Assembly: GCF_036014215.1 (NCBI RefSeq)
Contig: NZ_CP107921.1
Coordinates: 8,119,501 to 8,183,500, forward strand
Length of the DNA stretch: 64,000 nucleotides
Direction of reading: 5' to 3'
From: Streptomyces sp. NBC_00440
GTDB lineage: Bacteria > Actinomycetota > Actinomycetes > Streptomycetales > Streptomycetaceae
A model generated the notes under the pieces. The model searched no databases and had not been told where the DNA came from. It saw nothing but the letters and a program-made list of their open reading frames with translations. This document shows, piece after piece, positions 9,723 through 18,679 of this stretch (the stretch's first letter is position 1; every line of letters starts with the position of its first letter). Position numbers and translations under genes: made by a program.

Positions 9723-11687
9723 TCACAACTCGGCTGCCACGGTGAGGCCCTCCAGCACCGCTTCCTCGACGGTGCGCGGAGTGACACAGTCGCCGATGGT
9801 GAAGACCTGTCCGGGCGCGATCCCGACGGCCACGGGATCGACCTCGTTGACCGGCACATGGCCCTGGGCGAGCACCACGGCCGCGACACCGTCGAGCAGC
9901 ACAGGCTCCTCCGTCAGAGTGTGCTGGAGGTAGACGGTGTCGGAATCCGCGCCGTACAGCCGCACGTTGGGCACGATGTCGATGCGCGCCCGCGCCGCCT
10001 CCCCCAGCATGGCGGAGCGGACGTACTGCTGCAGGTGCTCGCCCGCCGCGAAGCCCGTCACGCAGAGCGTCACCTTCCGGCCCTGGCCGGCGAGCCGGAG
10101 TGCGACCCCGATGCCGATCCAGTCGCCGCGCCAGTCCGCGACCACGATCCGCCCGCGCGGCACCTCACCGCCCCGGATCACCTCCCACGCGTCCAGTACC
10201 ACCGGGTCGTCGATCAGCTCCAGCTTCGCCGTGCGCGGGCGTGCGCCCGTCGCGAGTACCACCGCGTCCGGAGCCACGGAGGCCACGGCCCCGGCATCCA
10301 CCCGCGACCCCACCAGGATACGGACTCCCGAACGCCGTGCCTCGCCCTCCAGGTTGGTGATCGCCCCACCGAACTCGGCCCGCCCTGGCAGCTGTTCGGC
10401 GAGCAGCACCTGGCCACCGACGCGCCGGCCCGCTTCGTGCAGCTCCACCTCGTGGCCGCGCGCCGCGGCCACCGCCGCCGCTTTGAGACCGGCCGGTCCG
10501 CCGCCCACGACCAGCACCTTCTTCCGTCGGGTGATGGTCGGCAGCACTCCGAAGCGGCGTTCGCGCCCGGTCTCCGGGTGCTGAATGCACGAGATCGGGT
10601 ACCCGAGCTGGAAATGCCCGATACAGGCCTGGTTGCAACCGATGCAGGCGCGGATCTCCTCGGTGCGGTCCTCGGCTGCCTTGACCGGCAGCTCCGGGTC
10701 GCAGATCAGCGCCCTGGTCATCGCACAGGCGTCGGCCTGCCCGCCCGCGATGATCTGCTCGGCCTCCTGGGGCTGGTTGATCCGCCCGGCCACCATGACG
10801 GGAACTCCGACCACGGCACGTACCCTGGCCGCGAGCGGCGCCGTGTAGCCGGCCTCGTGGAACATGGGCGGGGCGATGTGCTGCGCACCGGACAGGCTGG
10901 CCGAGCTGCCCGCGCAGACCGACACGTAGTCGAGCAGACCTTCGGCGTCGAGTTCGGCGACGGCCGCGAGGACCAGTTCGGCGCCGAGGCCGTCGTGGCT
11001 CAACTCGTCGCCGGAGATGCGCAGACCGACCACGAAACCGGGCCCGGCCTGTTCCCGTACCCTGCGCAGCGACTCGCGCAGGAACCGCAGCCGGCCCTGG
11101 TCGTCGCCACCCCAGCCGTCGCTGCGTACGTTGACCTCGGGGTTGAGGAACTGCGCCGGCAGGTACCCGTGGCTGGCGACGACCTCGACACCGTCCAGCC
11201 CGGCCTCGCGCAGCCGGCGGGCCGCCTGACCGTACCCGTCCAGTACCTCCTCGATCTCGGCCCCGGTCATGGCACGCGGCATGACATGGAAGCGCTCGCT
11301 CGGGGTGGCGGACGGCGCCCAGGCGACCGGTGCGCTGCCGTCCTTGGACTCCAGGATCTCCCGGCCGGGGTGGAACAGCTGCCCGAAGACCTTCGCCCCG
11401 TGCTGCTGCACAGCCCGGGCGAGACGGGCATAGGCCGGGACGCAGTCATCCTCCGTGGCCATCAGTACGTGGGTGGTGTAGCGGGCCGACTCGTGCACCC
11501 CGGAGACCTGGAGCACGATCAGACCCGTACCGCCTGCGGCGCGGGCCTCGTGGTAGGCGATCAGGTCCTCGGTGACCGCGCCGTCCCGGACCAGTACGGT
11601 GTCGTGCCCCGAGGACAGGATTCGATTGCGCACCGTCACCGGGCCGATGCGCAGCGGGCTGAACAGATGAGGGAACTGCACTGCCAT
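9723..11687 (-). CDS. Old Yellow Enzyme-family FMN/[4Fe-4S]/FAD oxidoreductase (DgcA/2,4-dienoyl-CoA reductase type)
   Basis: The 654-residue protein has an N-terminal TIM barrel of the OYE family (LFSPLRIGPVTVRNRI). An iron-sulfur motif, CIGCNQACIG with a further Cys 12 residues on (about residues 340-365), joins it to a C-terminal FAD/NAD-binding half with VLVVGGGPAGLKAA. This architecture is shared by 2,4-dienoyl-CoA reductase, trimethylamine dehydrogenase and the N-demethylases of dimethylglycine (DgcA) or N-methylproline catabolism. Which substrate applies here is open; the neighbouring APC permease favours an amine or amino-acid derivative (inference). The AGGGAGGACGTCC leader supports ATG 11687. 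It probably forms an operon with the TetR gene 18 bp upstream. Confidence 0.88.
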   Translation of the reverse strand: MAVQFPHLFSPLRIGPVTVRNRILSSGHDTVLVRDGAVTEDLIAYHEARAAGGTGLIVLQVSGVHESARYTTHVLMATEDDCVPAYARLARAVQQHGAKVFGQLFHPGREILESKDGSAPVAWAPSATPSERFHVMPRAMTGAEIEEVLDGYGQAARRLREAGLDGVEVVASHGYLPAQFLNPEVNVRSDGWGGDDQGRLRFLRESLRRVREQAGPGFVVGLRISGDELSHDGLGAELVLAAVAELDAEGLLDYVSVCAGSSASLSGAQHIAPPMFHEAGYTAPLAARVRAVVGVPVMVAGRINQPQEAEQIIAGGQADACAMTRALICDPELPVKAAEDRTEEIRACIGCNQACIGHFQLGYPISCIQHPETGRERRFGVLPTITRRKKVLVVGGGPAGLKAAAVAAARGHEVELHEAGRRVGGQVLLAEQLPGRAEFGGAITNLEGEARRSGVRILVGSRVDAGAVASVAPDAVVLATGARPRTAKLELIDDPVVLDAWEVIRGGEVPRGRIVVADWRGDWIGIGVALRLAGQGRKVTLCVTGFAAGEHLQQYVRSAMLGEAARARIDIVPNVRLYGADSDTVYLQHTLTEEPVLLDGVAAVVLAQGHVPVNEVDPVAVGIAPGQVFTIGDCVTPRTVEEAVLEGLTVAAEL

Positions 11688-11705
11688 GGACGTCCTCCCT
11701 GAGAC

Positions 11706-12284
11706 CTAGGCGCGTACGCCGAGTACGGCGCGCGCGGTGCCGAGCAGCAGCTCGGCGTAGCGTTCTGCGGTGAGCCCGCCCCCGGACGCGACGGCCAATT
11801 CGCAGCCGTCGACCATCACCACCAGTGACCCGATCGCGAGGTCCACCGGCAGCACCGGGGTGAACTCCTCGCTGCGCAGGCCCGTGTGGACGATCTCGGA
11901 CATCAGCGTCTGCCACTCGGCGTGCACCCGGCGCACCCCGTCCCGGAGTTCCTCCCGTCGGGAGGCGCTGGCGCAGAACTCGGTCCAGGTCGCACAGCGA
12001 CGGGTGAGGTCCGGGTCGGAGGTGAGTGCCTGGACCAGCAGCTCGAAGCGGCGCCACGCGCTGCCGGCCTCGACGGCGACCCTCCTCCAGCGCTCGATCA
12101 GATCGTCGATGGACCAGGCGAAGGCTTCGAGGAACAGGGCGTCGCGCGTCTCGAAATAGTGCTGAAGGGAGCCGATGGACAGTCCGGCCGTGGTGGCGAC
12201 GTCCCGCAACCGGCCCGCGTCGAAGCCGCGTTCGGCCAGTACCTCCGCCGCCGCCTGCAGAATGCGTTCCCGTTGTGCGTCCAT
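11706..12284 (-). CDS. TetR-family transcriptional regulator
   Basis: A 192-residue repressor. Residues 1-60 form the TetR helix-turn-helix (ERILQAAAEVLAERGF, then LSIGSLQHYFETRDALF), followed by an all-helical ligand-binding domain. The start at ATG 12284 has GGGGAG 7 bases upstream. Divergent from the APC permease and immediately upstream of the OYE gene, it is the probable repressor of both through the AT-rich palindrome at 12328-12346. The ligand is presumably the oxidoreductase substrate or permease cargo (inference). Confidence 0.92.
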   Translation of the reverse strand: MDAQRERILQAAAEVLAERGFDAGRLRDVATTAGLSIGSLQHYFETRDALFLEAFAWSIDDLIERWRRVAVEAGSAWRRFELLVQALTSDPDLTRRCATWTEFCASASRREELRDGVRRVHAEWQTLMSEIVHTGLRSEEFTPVLPVDLAIGSLVVMVDGCELAVASGGGLTAERYAELLLGTARAVLGVRA

Positions 12285-12327
12285 GCCGCTCCCCGCTGAT
12301 CGGAAGTCCCTCCGGGCTCTTGCCAGC

Positions 12328-12346
12328 CAATAATAAAGCATTATTG
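12328..12346. promoter_or_regulatory. TetR operator between TetR/OYE and APC permease
   Basis: CAATAAT-AAAGC-ATTATTG is a perfect 7-bp inverted repeat with a 5-bp spacer, strikingly AT-rich for this DNA. It lies 44 bp upstream of the TetR start and 37 bp upstream of the permease start, where it would block both promoters. Confidence 0.75.
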
Positions 12347-12382
12347 TGACGGGCGACACAATGATGTGCTCCCTAGGAACGG

Positions 12383-13885
12383 GTGATCGGCGTGCACCAG
12401 GATCAGAACGACGCCACAGAGCTGCGCAAGACGCTCACCTGGCGCGACGGCTTCGCCATCGCACTGGTCGTCCCCAACGGCCTTCTGCTGACGGTCGGTT
12501 ACGGAATCGGTGCGGTCGGCGGCTGGACCGCCATCGCGCTCTGGGTCGGCGGCGCGGTCGTCGGCCTGCTGCAGAACATGCTGTTCGCGGAGACCGCCGC
12601 GATGTTCCCGGGAATGTCGGGTGGCGTCAGCCGCTACGCCATCGAGGGATGGAAACGGTACTTCGCTCCGCTCGGAGCGGTCGCCTCGTTCGGCTACTGG
12701 ATCGGCTGGTCGTTCAGCATCGCGGTGAACGCGGCGGCGATCGGCGCCCTGGTGCGGACCCAGTGGTTCCCGCACGCCGGCGCGACCCATGTCCTCGGCC
12801 ACCCCCTGGGGATTTCCGAACTCGTCGCCGTGGCCGCCATCGCCTGCGGGTGGGCGTGCAACTTCTTCGGCGCGAGACTGGCCGCCGGTACGAGCAAGGT
12901 CATTGCCGCGATCGTCATCGCCGCGCTCGTGGTGGTCGCCGCGGCGCCGCTGCTCCACCCGGGCACCTGGCACGTCCAGCGCCTGACCTGGTACCACGGC
13001 GGCAACTGGATGACGCTCGCGGTCTGGTTCTACGTCACCGCGTGGTCCACCTACGGCACCGAGATCTGCGCCTCGTTCGCACCGGAGTACCAGGACACCG
13101 TCCGCGACACCGCGAAGGCGCTGCGCTGGACCTCACTGGTCGCCCTGGGAATCTTCTTCGTCGTGCCACTGTCCATGATCGGCTCCATCGGCGAGGACGC
13201 CTTCCGCGCCGACCCGGTCGGCTCCTTCGCTGTCGCTCTGGAACGGGCGCTCGGCGGCTTCTCCACGCTCGGGGTGCTGGTACTGATCGTCTCGATGTTC
13301 TTCGGGATGGTCTCCACCACCGCGGACGGCGGCCGCGCCCTGTACGGCCTGGCCCGCGAGAAAATGACGCTCCGCCAACTCGATCACCTCAACCGCTGGG
13401 GCGTGCCCGGCAGGGCTCTCACCCTGGACGCGGTCATCAACAGCCTGGTCGTACTGCTGCTCGGGGAGCCCCTGGCCATCCTGGTGGCCAGCAACTTCGG
13501 CTACCTGGTGGCGATCACGCTGGCTGTCGCGGCCTTCCTGCTGCTGCGCCGGGACCGCCCCCACTGGCCCCGCCCCATCCGCCGTGGACGGATCTGGGTC
13601 CCGGTCGCCTGGCTGCTGCTCGCCTTCAACCTGCTGATCCTCGCGATCGGGGTCACCCACCCGTCCCTCGCCGGCTACGGCGGCGCCACGGACACCCTGG
13701 TGGGTGTCGGCATCCTGCTGCTCTCCGTCGTGCTCTTCGTCTACCGCTGTCTGGTTCAGGACCGAGAGCGCATCGCCTGGCGCATCGAGACGCCGTCGGT
13801 GCCCGGGCGGCCCCCGGCTTCCGGCGGAACCGAGGATGCCCGTACGGGGAAGCAGGAGGCTTCCGAACCGTCCCGGTCCGCCTGA
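12383..13885 (+). CDS. APC-family amino acid permease
   Basis: A 500-residue integral membrane protein with about 12 hydrophobic helices. The start TWRDGFAIALVVPNGLLLTVGYGIGAVGG contains the APC-superfamily TM1 glycine motif, and a mid-protein YGLAREKMTLRQLDHLNRWGVP loop is typical of amino acid/polyamine transporters. It ends in a hydrophilic tail of about 45 residues. The start is uncertain: GTG 12383 lies 3 bases after AGGAA, and GTG 12392 is 12 bases away. It is divergent from the TetR/OYE pair and shares the 12328-12346 operator, so it probably imports the substrate or inducer of that pathway. Confidence 0.85.
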   Translation: MIGVHQDQNDATELRKTLTWRDGFAIALVVPNGLLLTVGYGIGAVGGWTAIALWVGGAVVGLLQNMLFAETAAMFPGMSGGVSRYAIEGWKRYFAPLGAVASFGYWIGWSFSIAVNAAAIGALVRTQWFPHAGATHVLGHPLGISELVAVAAIACGWACNFFGARLAAGTSKVIAAIVIAALVVVAAAPLLHPGTWHVQRLTWYHGGNWMTLAVWFYVTAWSTYGTEICASFAPEYQDTVRDTAKALRWTSLVALGIFFVVPLSMIGSIGEDAFRADPVGSFAVALERALGGFSTLGVLVLIVSMFFGMVSTTADGGRALYGLAREKMTLRQLDHLNRWGVPGRALTLDAVINSLVVLLLGEPLAILVASNFGYLVAITLAVAAFLLLRRDRPHWPRPIRRGRIWVPVAWLLLAFNLLILAIGVTHPSLAGYGGATDTLVGVGILLLSVVLFVYRCLVQDRERIAWRIETPSVPGRPPASGGTEDARTGKQEASEPSRSA

Positions 13886-13992
13886 CGTCTGCTGAATGCC
13901 TCGCGCCCACGGCCGGGCGACGGGGTGGTCGGCCTTCCGCCCGACGACTTCGCCGCCCCGCTGCTACGCCGCGAGCGCGTCCCGTGGCGCCG

Positions 13993-15186
13993 TCAGCGGA
14001 AGGCGGCCTGACCGGTCAGGGCCTGACCGATGACCAGGGTGTGCATCTCCGGAGTGCCTTCGTAAGTCAGCACGGACTCCAGGTTGTTCATGTGCCGGAT
14101 CACCGGGAACTCCAAGGAGATCCCGTTGGCGCCGAGAACGGTCCGCGCCGTACGGCAGATCTCCAGGGCCTTGTTCACGTTGTTGAGCTTGCCCAGGCTC
14201 ACCTGCTCCGGACGCAGCCCCACCGCGTCCTTGCGGCGGCCCAGGTGCAGGGCCAGCAGGGTGCCGTTGGTGAGCTCCACGGCCATGTCGGCCAACTTGG
14301 CCTGGGTCAGCTGGAAGCCGCCGATCGGCCGTCCGAACTGCGAACGCTCCCCGGCATAGGTCAACGCCGTCCGGAAGGCGCTGCGGGCTGCCCCCATGGC
14401 ACCCCAGATGATGCCGTAGCGGGCCTCGTTGAGGCAGGACAGCGGTCCGCGCAGACCACGTACCTCCGGGAAGGCGGCAGCCGCCGGCAACCGGACCTCG
14501 TCCAGCGACAGCTCACTGGTCACCGAGGCGCGGAGCGACATCTTGTGCTTGATGGTGTGGGCGGAGAAGCCGGGCGTGCCGGTCGGCACGACAAATCCGC
14601 GTACGCCTTCCCCGGTCTGCGCCCACACCACGGCGACATCCGCGACCGAGCCGTTGGTGATCCACATCTTGCTGCCGTCCAGCACCCAGTCGGCGCCGTC
14701 GCGGCGGGCACGCGTGCGCATGTTGCCGGGGTCGGAGCCGTGGTCGGGTTCGGTGAGGCCGAAGCAGCCGATCGCCTCACCGGACGCCATCTGCGGCAGC
14801 CACCGCTGCTTGTGCTCCTCGCTGCCGAACCGCCGGATCGCGTACATCGCCAGCGATCCCTGCACGCTGACCAGTGAGCGGATTCCGGAGTCGCTCGCCT
14901 CCAGCTCCAGGCAGGCGAGACCGTAGTCGACCGCGCTCATGCCCGCGCAGCCGTAGCCGTCGAGGTGCATGCCGAGCAGACCGAGGGTGCCCAGTTCCTT
15001 GGCGAGTTCGCGTATCGCGGGCAGCTCGCCCGCCTCGAACCACTCCGCGACATACGGGTCGATCGACGACTCACAGACCTGCCGGACGGCGGCGCGCACG
15101 GCCTTCTCGTCCGGACTGAGCAGGTCGTCGATATCGGCCAGGTCGAGCGGGTCGGCCTTGGTGCGCGGGGAGTTCGATCGAGTCAT
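13993..15186 (-). CDS. Acyl-CoA dehydrogenase, glutaryl-CoA dehydrogenase type
   Basis: A 397-residue FAD flavoprotein. CFGLTEPDHGSDPGNM and MWITNGSVADVAVVWA are acyl-CoA-dehydrogenase signatures, and VLTYEGTPEMHTLVIG holds the catalytic Glu in the position used by glutaryl-CoA dehydrogenase (TYEGT/H motif). That enzyme oxidises and decarboxylates glutaryl-CoA to crotonyl-CoA. It starts inside the stop codon of the upstream CoA-transferase gene (ATGA overlap), so the two are translationally coupled. Together they fit glutarate activation and oxidation, a branch of lysine breakdown (inference). Confidence 0.88.
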   Translation of the reverse strand: MTRSNSPRTKADPLDLADIDDLLSPDEKAVRAAVRQVCESSIDPYVAEWFEAGELPAIRELAKELGTLGLLGMHLDGYGCAGMSAVDYGLACLELEASDSGIRSLVSVQGSLAMYAIRRFGSEEHKQRWLPQMASGEAIGCFGLTEPDHGSDPGNMRTRARRDGADWVLDGSKMWITNGSVADVAVVWAQTGEGVRGFVVPTGTPGFSAHTIKHKMSLRASVTSELSLDEVRLPAAAAFPEVRGLRGPLSCLNEARYGIIWGAMGAARSAFRTALTYAGERSQFGRPIGGFQLTQAKLADMAVELTNGTLLALHLGRRKDAVGLRPEQVSLGKLNNVNKALEICRTARTVLGANGISLEFPVIRHMNNLESVLTYEGTPEMHTLVIGQALTGQAAFR

Positions 15187-16364
15187 GAGGTCACCTCGTT
15201 TTCGTTCGTGGGACGGCGGACGGGCGGGCTGCCGGGTTCGGACAGCCAGGCCCGGACCAGGGAATCGTCGGCGCCGAGTGCCGGGGGTGGTGTCGGCGGC
15301 CGGACCAGGCCGGTGGAGTAGGTGGCGGCGTGCCGCGGTACGGGTGTGCCGCCGGCCGGGGTGACCGTGGGGGAGAGGCCCAGGCGCTCGGCGAGTGCGA
15401 AGCCGTCGGCCACGGTGCCGACCTTCCCCGCGGGGACTCCCGCCTCGGTGAGGCGTTGCTGCCAGACGGCGGATTCGTCGGCAGCGAGCAGCCTCTCCAG
15501 TGCCGTGACCAGCTCGGCCCGGTGGCCGACCCGGGCCGCGTTGGTGGCGAAGCGGGCGTCGTCCGCCAGCTCCGGCCGGCCCAGAGCCGCCGCGAGACGG
15601 GTGAACTGCCCGTCGTTGCCGCACGCCACCGCGAGCAGCCCGTCCCGGCAGCGCAGCGTTTCGTACGGGGCGATCGAAGGGTGGCGGTTTCCCATCCGCT
15701 CCGGAGAGCGGCCGGTCTCCAGACAGCTCTGCGCCTGGTTGACCAGTGACCCCAGCAGGCTGGAGAGGAGATTGACCTCCACCCGGCAACCGCGACCCGT
15801 CCGGGCGCGCTCCGTCAGCGCGGCGAGTACGCCGACGGCGGCGTCCTTGCCGGTGAGCACGTCCACCAGGGCGACACCCGCCTTGGTGGGCTCTCCGCCG
15901 GCGTCCCCGGTGATGCTCATCAGCCCGCCCACAGCCTGCACGACGAAGTCGTAGCCGAGGAGGTCGGAGCCCTCGCCGCTGCCGAACCCGGTCACCGAGC
16001 AGTACACGACGCCTGGGTTGGCCGCGGCGACGTGCTCGTAGCCCAGACCGAGGCGGTCGAGTGCTCCCGGACGGAAGTTCTCCACCAGTACGTCGGCGCG
16101 CCGGGCCAGCTCCTGTGCCAGGGCAAGGTCGCCGGGGTCCGAGAGGTCGAGCGCGGCGCTGAGCTTGGAGCGGTTGACGCTCTCGAAGTAGGTGCTGGAC
16201 GTCGCCGACCACGGCGGGCCCCAGGAACGGGTGTCGTCGCCGGAACCGGGCCGTTCCACCTTGACCACGGTGGCGCCCAGATCGGCCAGGGTCATCGTGC
16301 ACAGCGGTCCGGCGAGCACGCGGCTGAAGTCCGCCACCAGGACACCTTCCAGGGGGCCGGTCAT
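15183..16364 (-). CDS. CaiB/BaiF family CoA-transferase (class III)
   Basis: The 393-residue protein starts MTGPLEGVLVADFSRVLAGP, the canonical class III CoA-transferase N-terminus. It continues TMTLADLGATVVKVERPG and, near residue 85, NRSKLSAALDL. Such enzymes move CoA between carboxylic acids; its coupling to a glutaryl-CoA dehydrogenase resembles succinyl-CoA:glutarate CoA-transferase systems, so glutarate is the favoured acceptor (inference). ATG 16364 has GGAGGG four bases upstream and is preferred over an extension to 16565. A stem-forming leader (16381-16440) precedes it, and PucR, transcribed the same way, lies upstream. Confidence 0.88.
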   Translation of the reverse strand: MTGPLEGVLVADFSRVLAGPLCTMTLADLGATVVKVERPGSGDDTRSWGPPWSATSSTYFESVNRSKLSAALDLSDPGDLALAQELARRADVLVENFRPGALDRLGLGYEHVAAANPGVVYCSVTGFGSGEGSDLLGYDFVVQAVGGLMSITGDAGGEPTKAGVALVDVLTGKDAAVGVLAALTERARTGRGCRVEVNLLSSLLGSLVNQAQSCLETGRSPERMGNRHPSIAPYETLRCRDGLLAVACGNDGQFTRLAAALGRPELADDARFATNAARVGHRAELVTALERLLAADESAVWQQRLTEAGVPAGKVGTVADGFALAERLGLSPTVTPAGGTPVPRHAATYSTGLVRPPTPPPALGADDSLVRAWLSEPGSPPVRRPTNENEVTS

Positions 16365-16380
16365 GACACCCTCCGTACCG

Positions 16381-16440
16381 CGCCCGTCGAGGAGCGCGGG
16401 GAGAGCGGACCGCGCCGCGGTTCGAATCCCTGCACGGGCG
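16381..16440 (-). promoter_or_regulatory. Folded leader directly upstream of the CoA-transferase
   Basis: CGCCCGT (16381-16387) and ACGGGCG (16434-16440) form a perfect 7-bp outer stem enclosing a second perfect stem, GCGCGG/CCGCGC (16394-16399 with 16410-16415). In the minus-strand mRNA it ends 16 nt before the start codon, next to the ribosome site. It may modulate translation. It resembles part of a tRNA (TTCGAAT in the loop) but is about 13 nt too short. Confidence 0.35.
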
Positions 16441-16442
16441 GG

Positions 16443-16469
16443 GCACTTGGAGCACTTGGAGCACTTGGC
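16443..16469. repeat. Three tandem copies of a 9-mer
   Basis: GCACTTGGA is repeated three times (the last ending in C) just upstream of the folded leader. It lies in the untranslated region between the PucR gene and the CoA-transferase; function unknown, possibly binding sites or slippage. Confidence 0.6.
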
Positions 16470-16680
16470 AGTCCGGCCGCGGGGCGCGGCCGGGAGGTGA
16501 CATCGGTCGTCACGGGAGGTCCTTCCGAAAGCCAGAGGCCATGTGGTGGCTGCCAACCTAGGCACCGGTGGGCCGGCAAATCATGGGACGATCCGCACAA
16601 GAATTCCTGGACTGCGGTCAGAACGCCCACATGCGGGACGCGTGCGGCGATCAGCGAGAGCCCGCGCCCGCTCGACACTC

Positions 16681-16700
16681 CCGGCCGGGATCTTGGCCGG
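16681..16700 (-). terminator. Probable terminator after the PucR gene
   Basis: CCGGCC-GGGATCTT-GGCCGG is a perfect 6-bp stem with an 8-nt loop, 75 bp after the PucR stop in its direction of transcription. It would separate PucR from the CoA-transferase promoter. There is no T run. Confidence 0.4.
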
Positions 16701-16775
16701 CCCTTTCCGAAGCCGCGCGCTCTTCGAAAAGCACGGGCTCGGCACGGGGCACACGGCAAACACACCCGGTCCGGG

Positions 16776-18236
16776 TCAGGCCAGTCCGTCTTCTCGCAGG
16801 GTGAGCCAGAGCCGGCTGGCGACATCGGGATCGTCCAGGTCGGCGTCCAGCAGCGTGGCGGCCCTGCCGATGCGGTGGCGCAGCGTATTGCGGTGCACTC
16901 CGAGGTCGGCTGCCGCGCGCTCCCACTGGCCGCGGTGGCGCAGATAGGCGGCCACTGTCCCCACAAGGTCGGCGTGGCGGTAAGCGAGCAGGGGCTCCAG
17001 GGCGGGGGCCGCCGCGACGCCTTGGCCGGCCAGGTCGCGGAGCGTTCCGGCGGGAATGCCCGCCAGCGTGCGGTTGAGGGCCGGCAGTTGCCGGTGCAGC
17101 TCGGCCACGTCAGTCTCGGTGCCCAGCACCGCTCGCACGCGGCCGGCCAGCAGCGGCCGTGCGGCGGCCACGACGGCTGGGGCGTCGCACGGATCGATAA
17201 GGATCAAGATGCGGTCCGCTTCCACAACGGCCGGGAAGTGCCGCCTCTCCCTGGCCACAGACATCTCCAGGGAGTCGAGGACCTCCTCGCCGCCCGGGCC
17301 GGCGTCGACGGCCAGCACGAGAGGCCGCATACGTGGAACGATCGCCGGCAGAGCCAGTTCCGCTGCCAGGGCCCGGGCCGCGTCGACGAATCCCGCCATC
17401 AGGAGCCGGCCCACGCAAGCGCGGGTCGCCCGGGTGCCCGCCACGAGGCGTCGGTGCTGCTCGCTCTGCAGGGCGAGCAGGGCGCAGGCGGTCAGTGTCA
17501 GCTGCCTGTCGGGGCCGTTCATGGGCCTTGGACAGCCGACGGCGACGAAGCCGGTGAGCCGGCCCCGGCTCGTCAGGGGCTGGAGCAGTACGTCATCGGT
17601 CCCGAGCGGAAACGTGGCCGAGGAGTGCGGACCGGCGACACGGAGCCGGGCCACCTCTGCGCTGGTCTTGCGGGCGCTGGCCCGGCGCCCCCGTGGCCAG
17701 ACCTCCACGACCTCTCCCTGCGCGCTCAGTTGGGCAGCCCAGCCTGCTACTGCGCCGGCCAGCGTGCGGACGACGGTCGGCACCGGGTTGGGCCCGGCCG
17801 CCGCCCGCACGAGCTCACGGTGCGAGACCAGCGCTGAGGCCAGCTGCTCCTGACCGGCGGCCGCGACCAGGGACCAGTAGGTGCGGGCAACGACCAGGAA
17901 CGGGGTGGGTCCCGGCACGACCAGCAAAGGCAGGCCGACTGCCACGCAGGCCTCGGCCAGCGCCTCGGGTACGCGCTGGTGGGAGGGCCCGAGGCCGATG
18001 GCGAGAGCGGCAACGCCCCGGCTCGCGAGCCGGGTTGTGTAGGCGCGTGCCTGGGCGGTGCGGCCGGACAAGGACATCCCGGTCGTCAGGAGGAGTTCGC
18101 CCCCCGAGAGATAGGGTGTCGGGTCGGCGAGTTCGCTGACATGCACTGCGGTGACCTCGCGCGGCGGCGGGACCGCCGGGCGGACCGGGGCGAGATCCGT
18201 TCCGAGCGTGCGGACGAGTGCGGCAAGCGTGGGCAT
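16776..18236 (-). CDS. PucR-family transcriptional regulator
   Basis: The 486-residue protein has an N-terminal PucR sensor-like domain (SELADPTPYLSGGELLLTTG, about residues 34-53) and a GAF-like middle. A C-terminal helix-turn-helix, GQWERAAADLGVHRNTLRHR, ends the protein and is diagnostic of the PucR/CdaR group. Members usually activate neighbouring catabolic genes in response to a metabolite. The ATG at 18236 has AAGGAC before it. The gene lies immediately upstream of, and co-oriented with, the CoA-transferase/acyl-CoA dehydrogenase pair, which is its likely target. Confidence 0.92.
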   Translation of the reverse strand: MPTLAALVRTLGTDLAPVRPAVPPPREVTAVHVSELADPTPYLSGGELLLTTGMSLSGRTAQARAYTTRLASRGVAALAIGLGPSHQRVPEALAEACVAVGLPLLVVPGPTPFLVVARTYWSLVAAAGQEQLASALVSHRELVRAAAGPNPVPTVVRTLAGAVAGWAAQLSAQGEVVEVWPRGRRASARKTSAEVARLRVAGPHSSATFPLGTDDVLLQPLTSRGRLTGFVAVGCPRPMNGPDRQLTLTACALLALQSEQHRRLVAGTRATRACVGRLLMAGFVDAARALAAELALPAIVPRMRPLVLAVDAGPGGEEVLDSLEMSVARERRHFPAVVEADRILILIDPCDAPAVVAAARPLLAGRVRAVLGTETDVAELHRQLPALNRTLAGIPAGTLRDLAGQGVAAAPALEPLLAYRHADLVGTVAAYLRHRGQWERAAADLGVHRNTLRHRIGRAATLLDADLDDPDVASRLWLTLREDGLA

Positions 18237-18315
18237 GGGTCCTTCTTCTGCGGCCGGTGCGGTGCAGCGCTGTTCCTGCCACTGTTCACGACAGCCCTTT
18301 CCCCGTGAAGCGTAG

Positions 18316-18528
18316 GTGCCGCCCCCGGACCGCTACAGGCCGGGTCGCCACGTGGTCCGCGCGCAGGCACCCGGCCCCGTCACCTTCCACGCCAACATCA
18401 TCTGCGGCATGGCCCCCGACGTGACGGGGAACTCCGTGACCGTGCAGCCGGGTCAGGTGGGCGAGTCGTCCGGGCACTGCGCCTTCTACAGCACCGGTAT
18501 CGGCGGCATCAGCTGGACCGTGGGGTAG
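18316..18528 (+). CDS. Possible small protein or gene remnant, unknown
   Basis: A 70-codon frame with GC-rich third positions ends ...HCAFYSTGIGGISWTVG. The two Cys in ICGMAP and GHCAFY and the Gly/Ser-rich end suggest a small secreted domain that could form a disulfide, but no signal peptide or ribosome site precedes the ATG. It may be the 3' end of a lost secreted-protein gene. I do not recognise the family. Confidence 0.3.
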   Translation: MPPPDRYRPGRHVVRAQAPGPVTFHANIICGMAPDVTGNSVTVQPGQVGESSGHCAFYSTGIGGISWTVG

Positions 18529-18679
18529 GGGGCAGGAGCAGGGCCCCACGGAAGCCACCCCGCGTGGCCGGAGACCGGGCGAGGCAACGCGTGGGCCTGA
18601 AGGCCGCGCAGGTCCCGTACTGCCATGTGGCATCCGGCGTTCTGCCCCGTCGGCCCAACAGCGTTCGCAGGGTGACTCG

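Noticed and set aside
16382..16439. tRNA-like sequence (GCCCGT...TTCGAAT...ACGGGC)
   Set aside because: It has an acceptor-like stem and a T-loop sequence but is about 13 nt too short, the T stem has a mismatch and no anticodon arm fits. Kept only as a folded leader.
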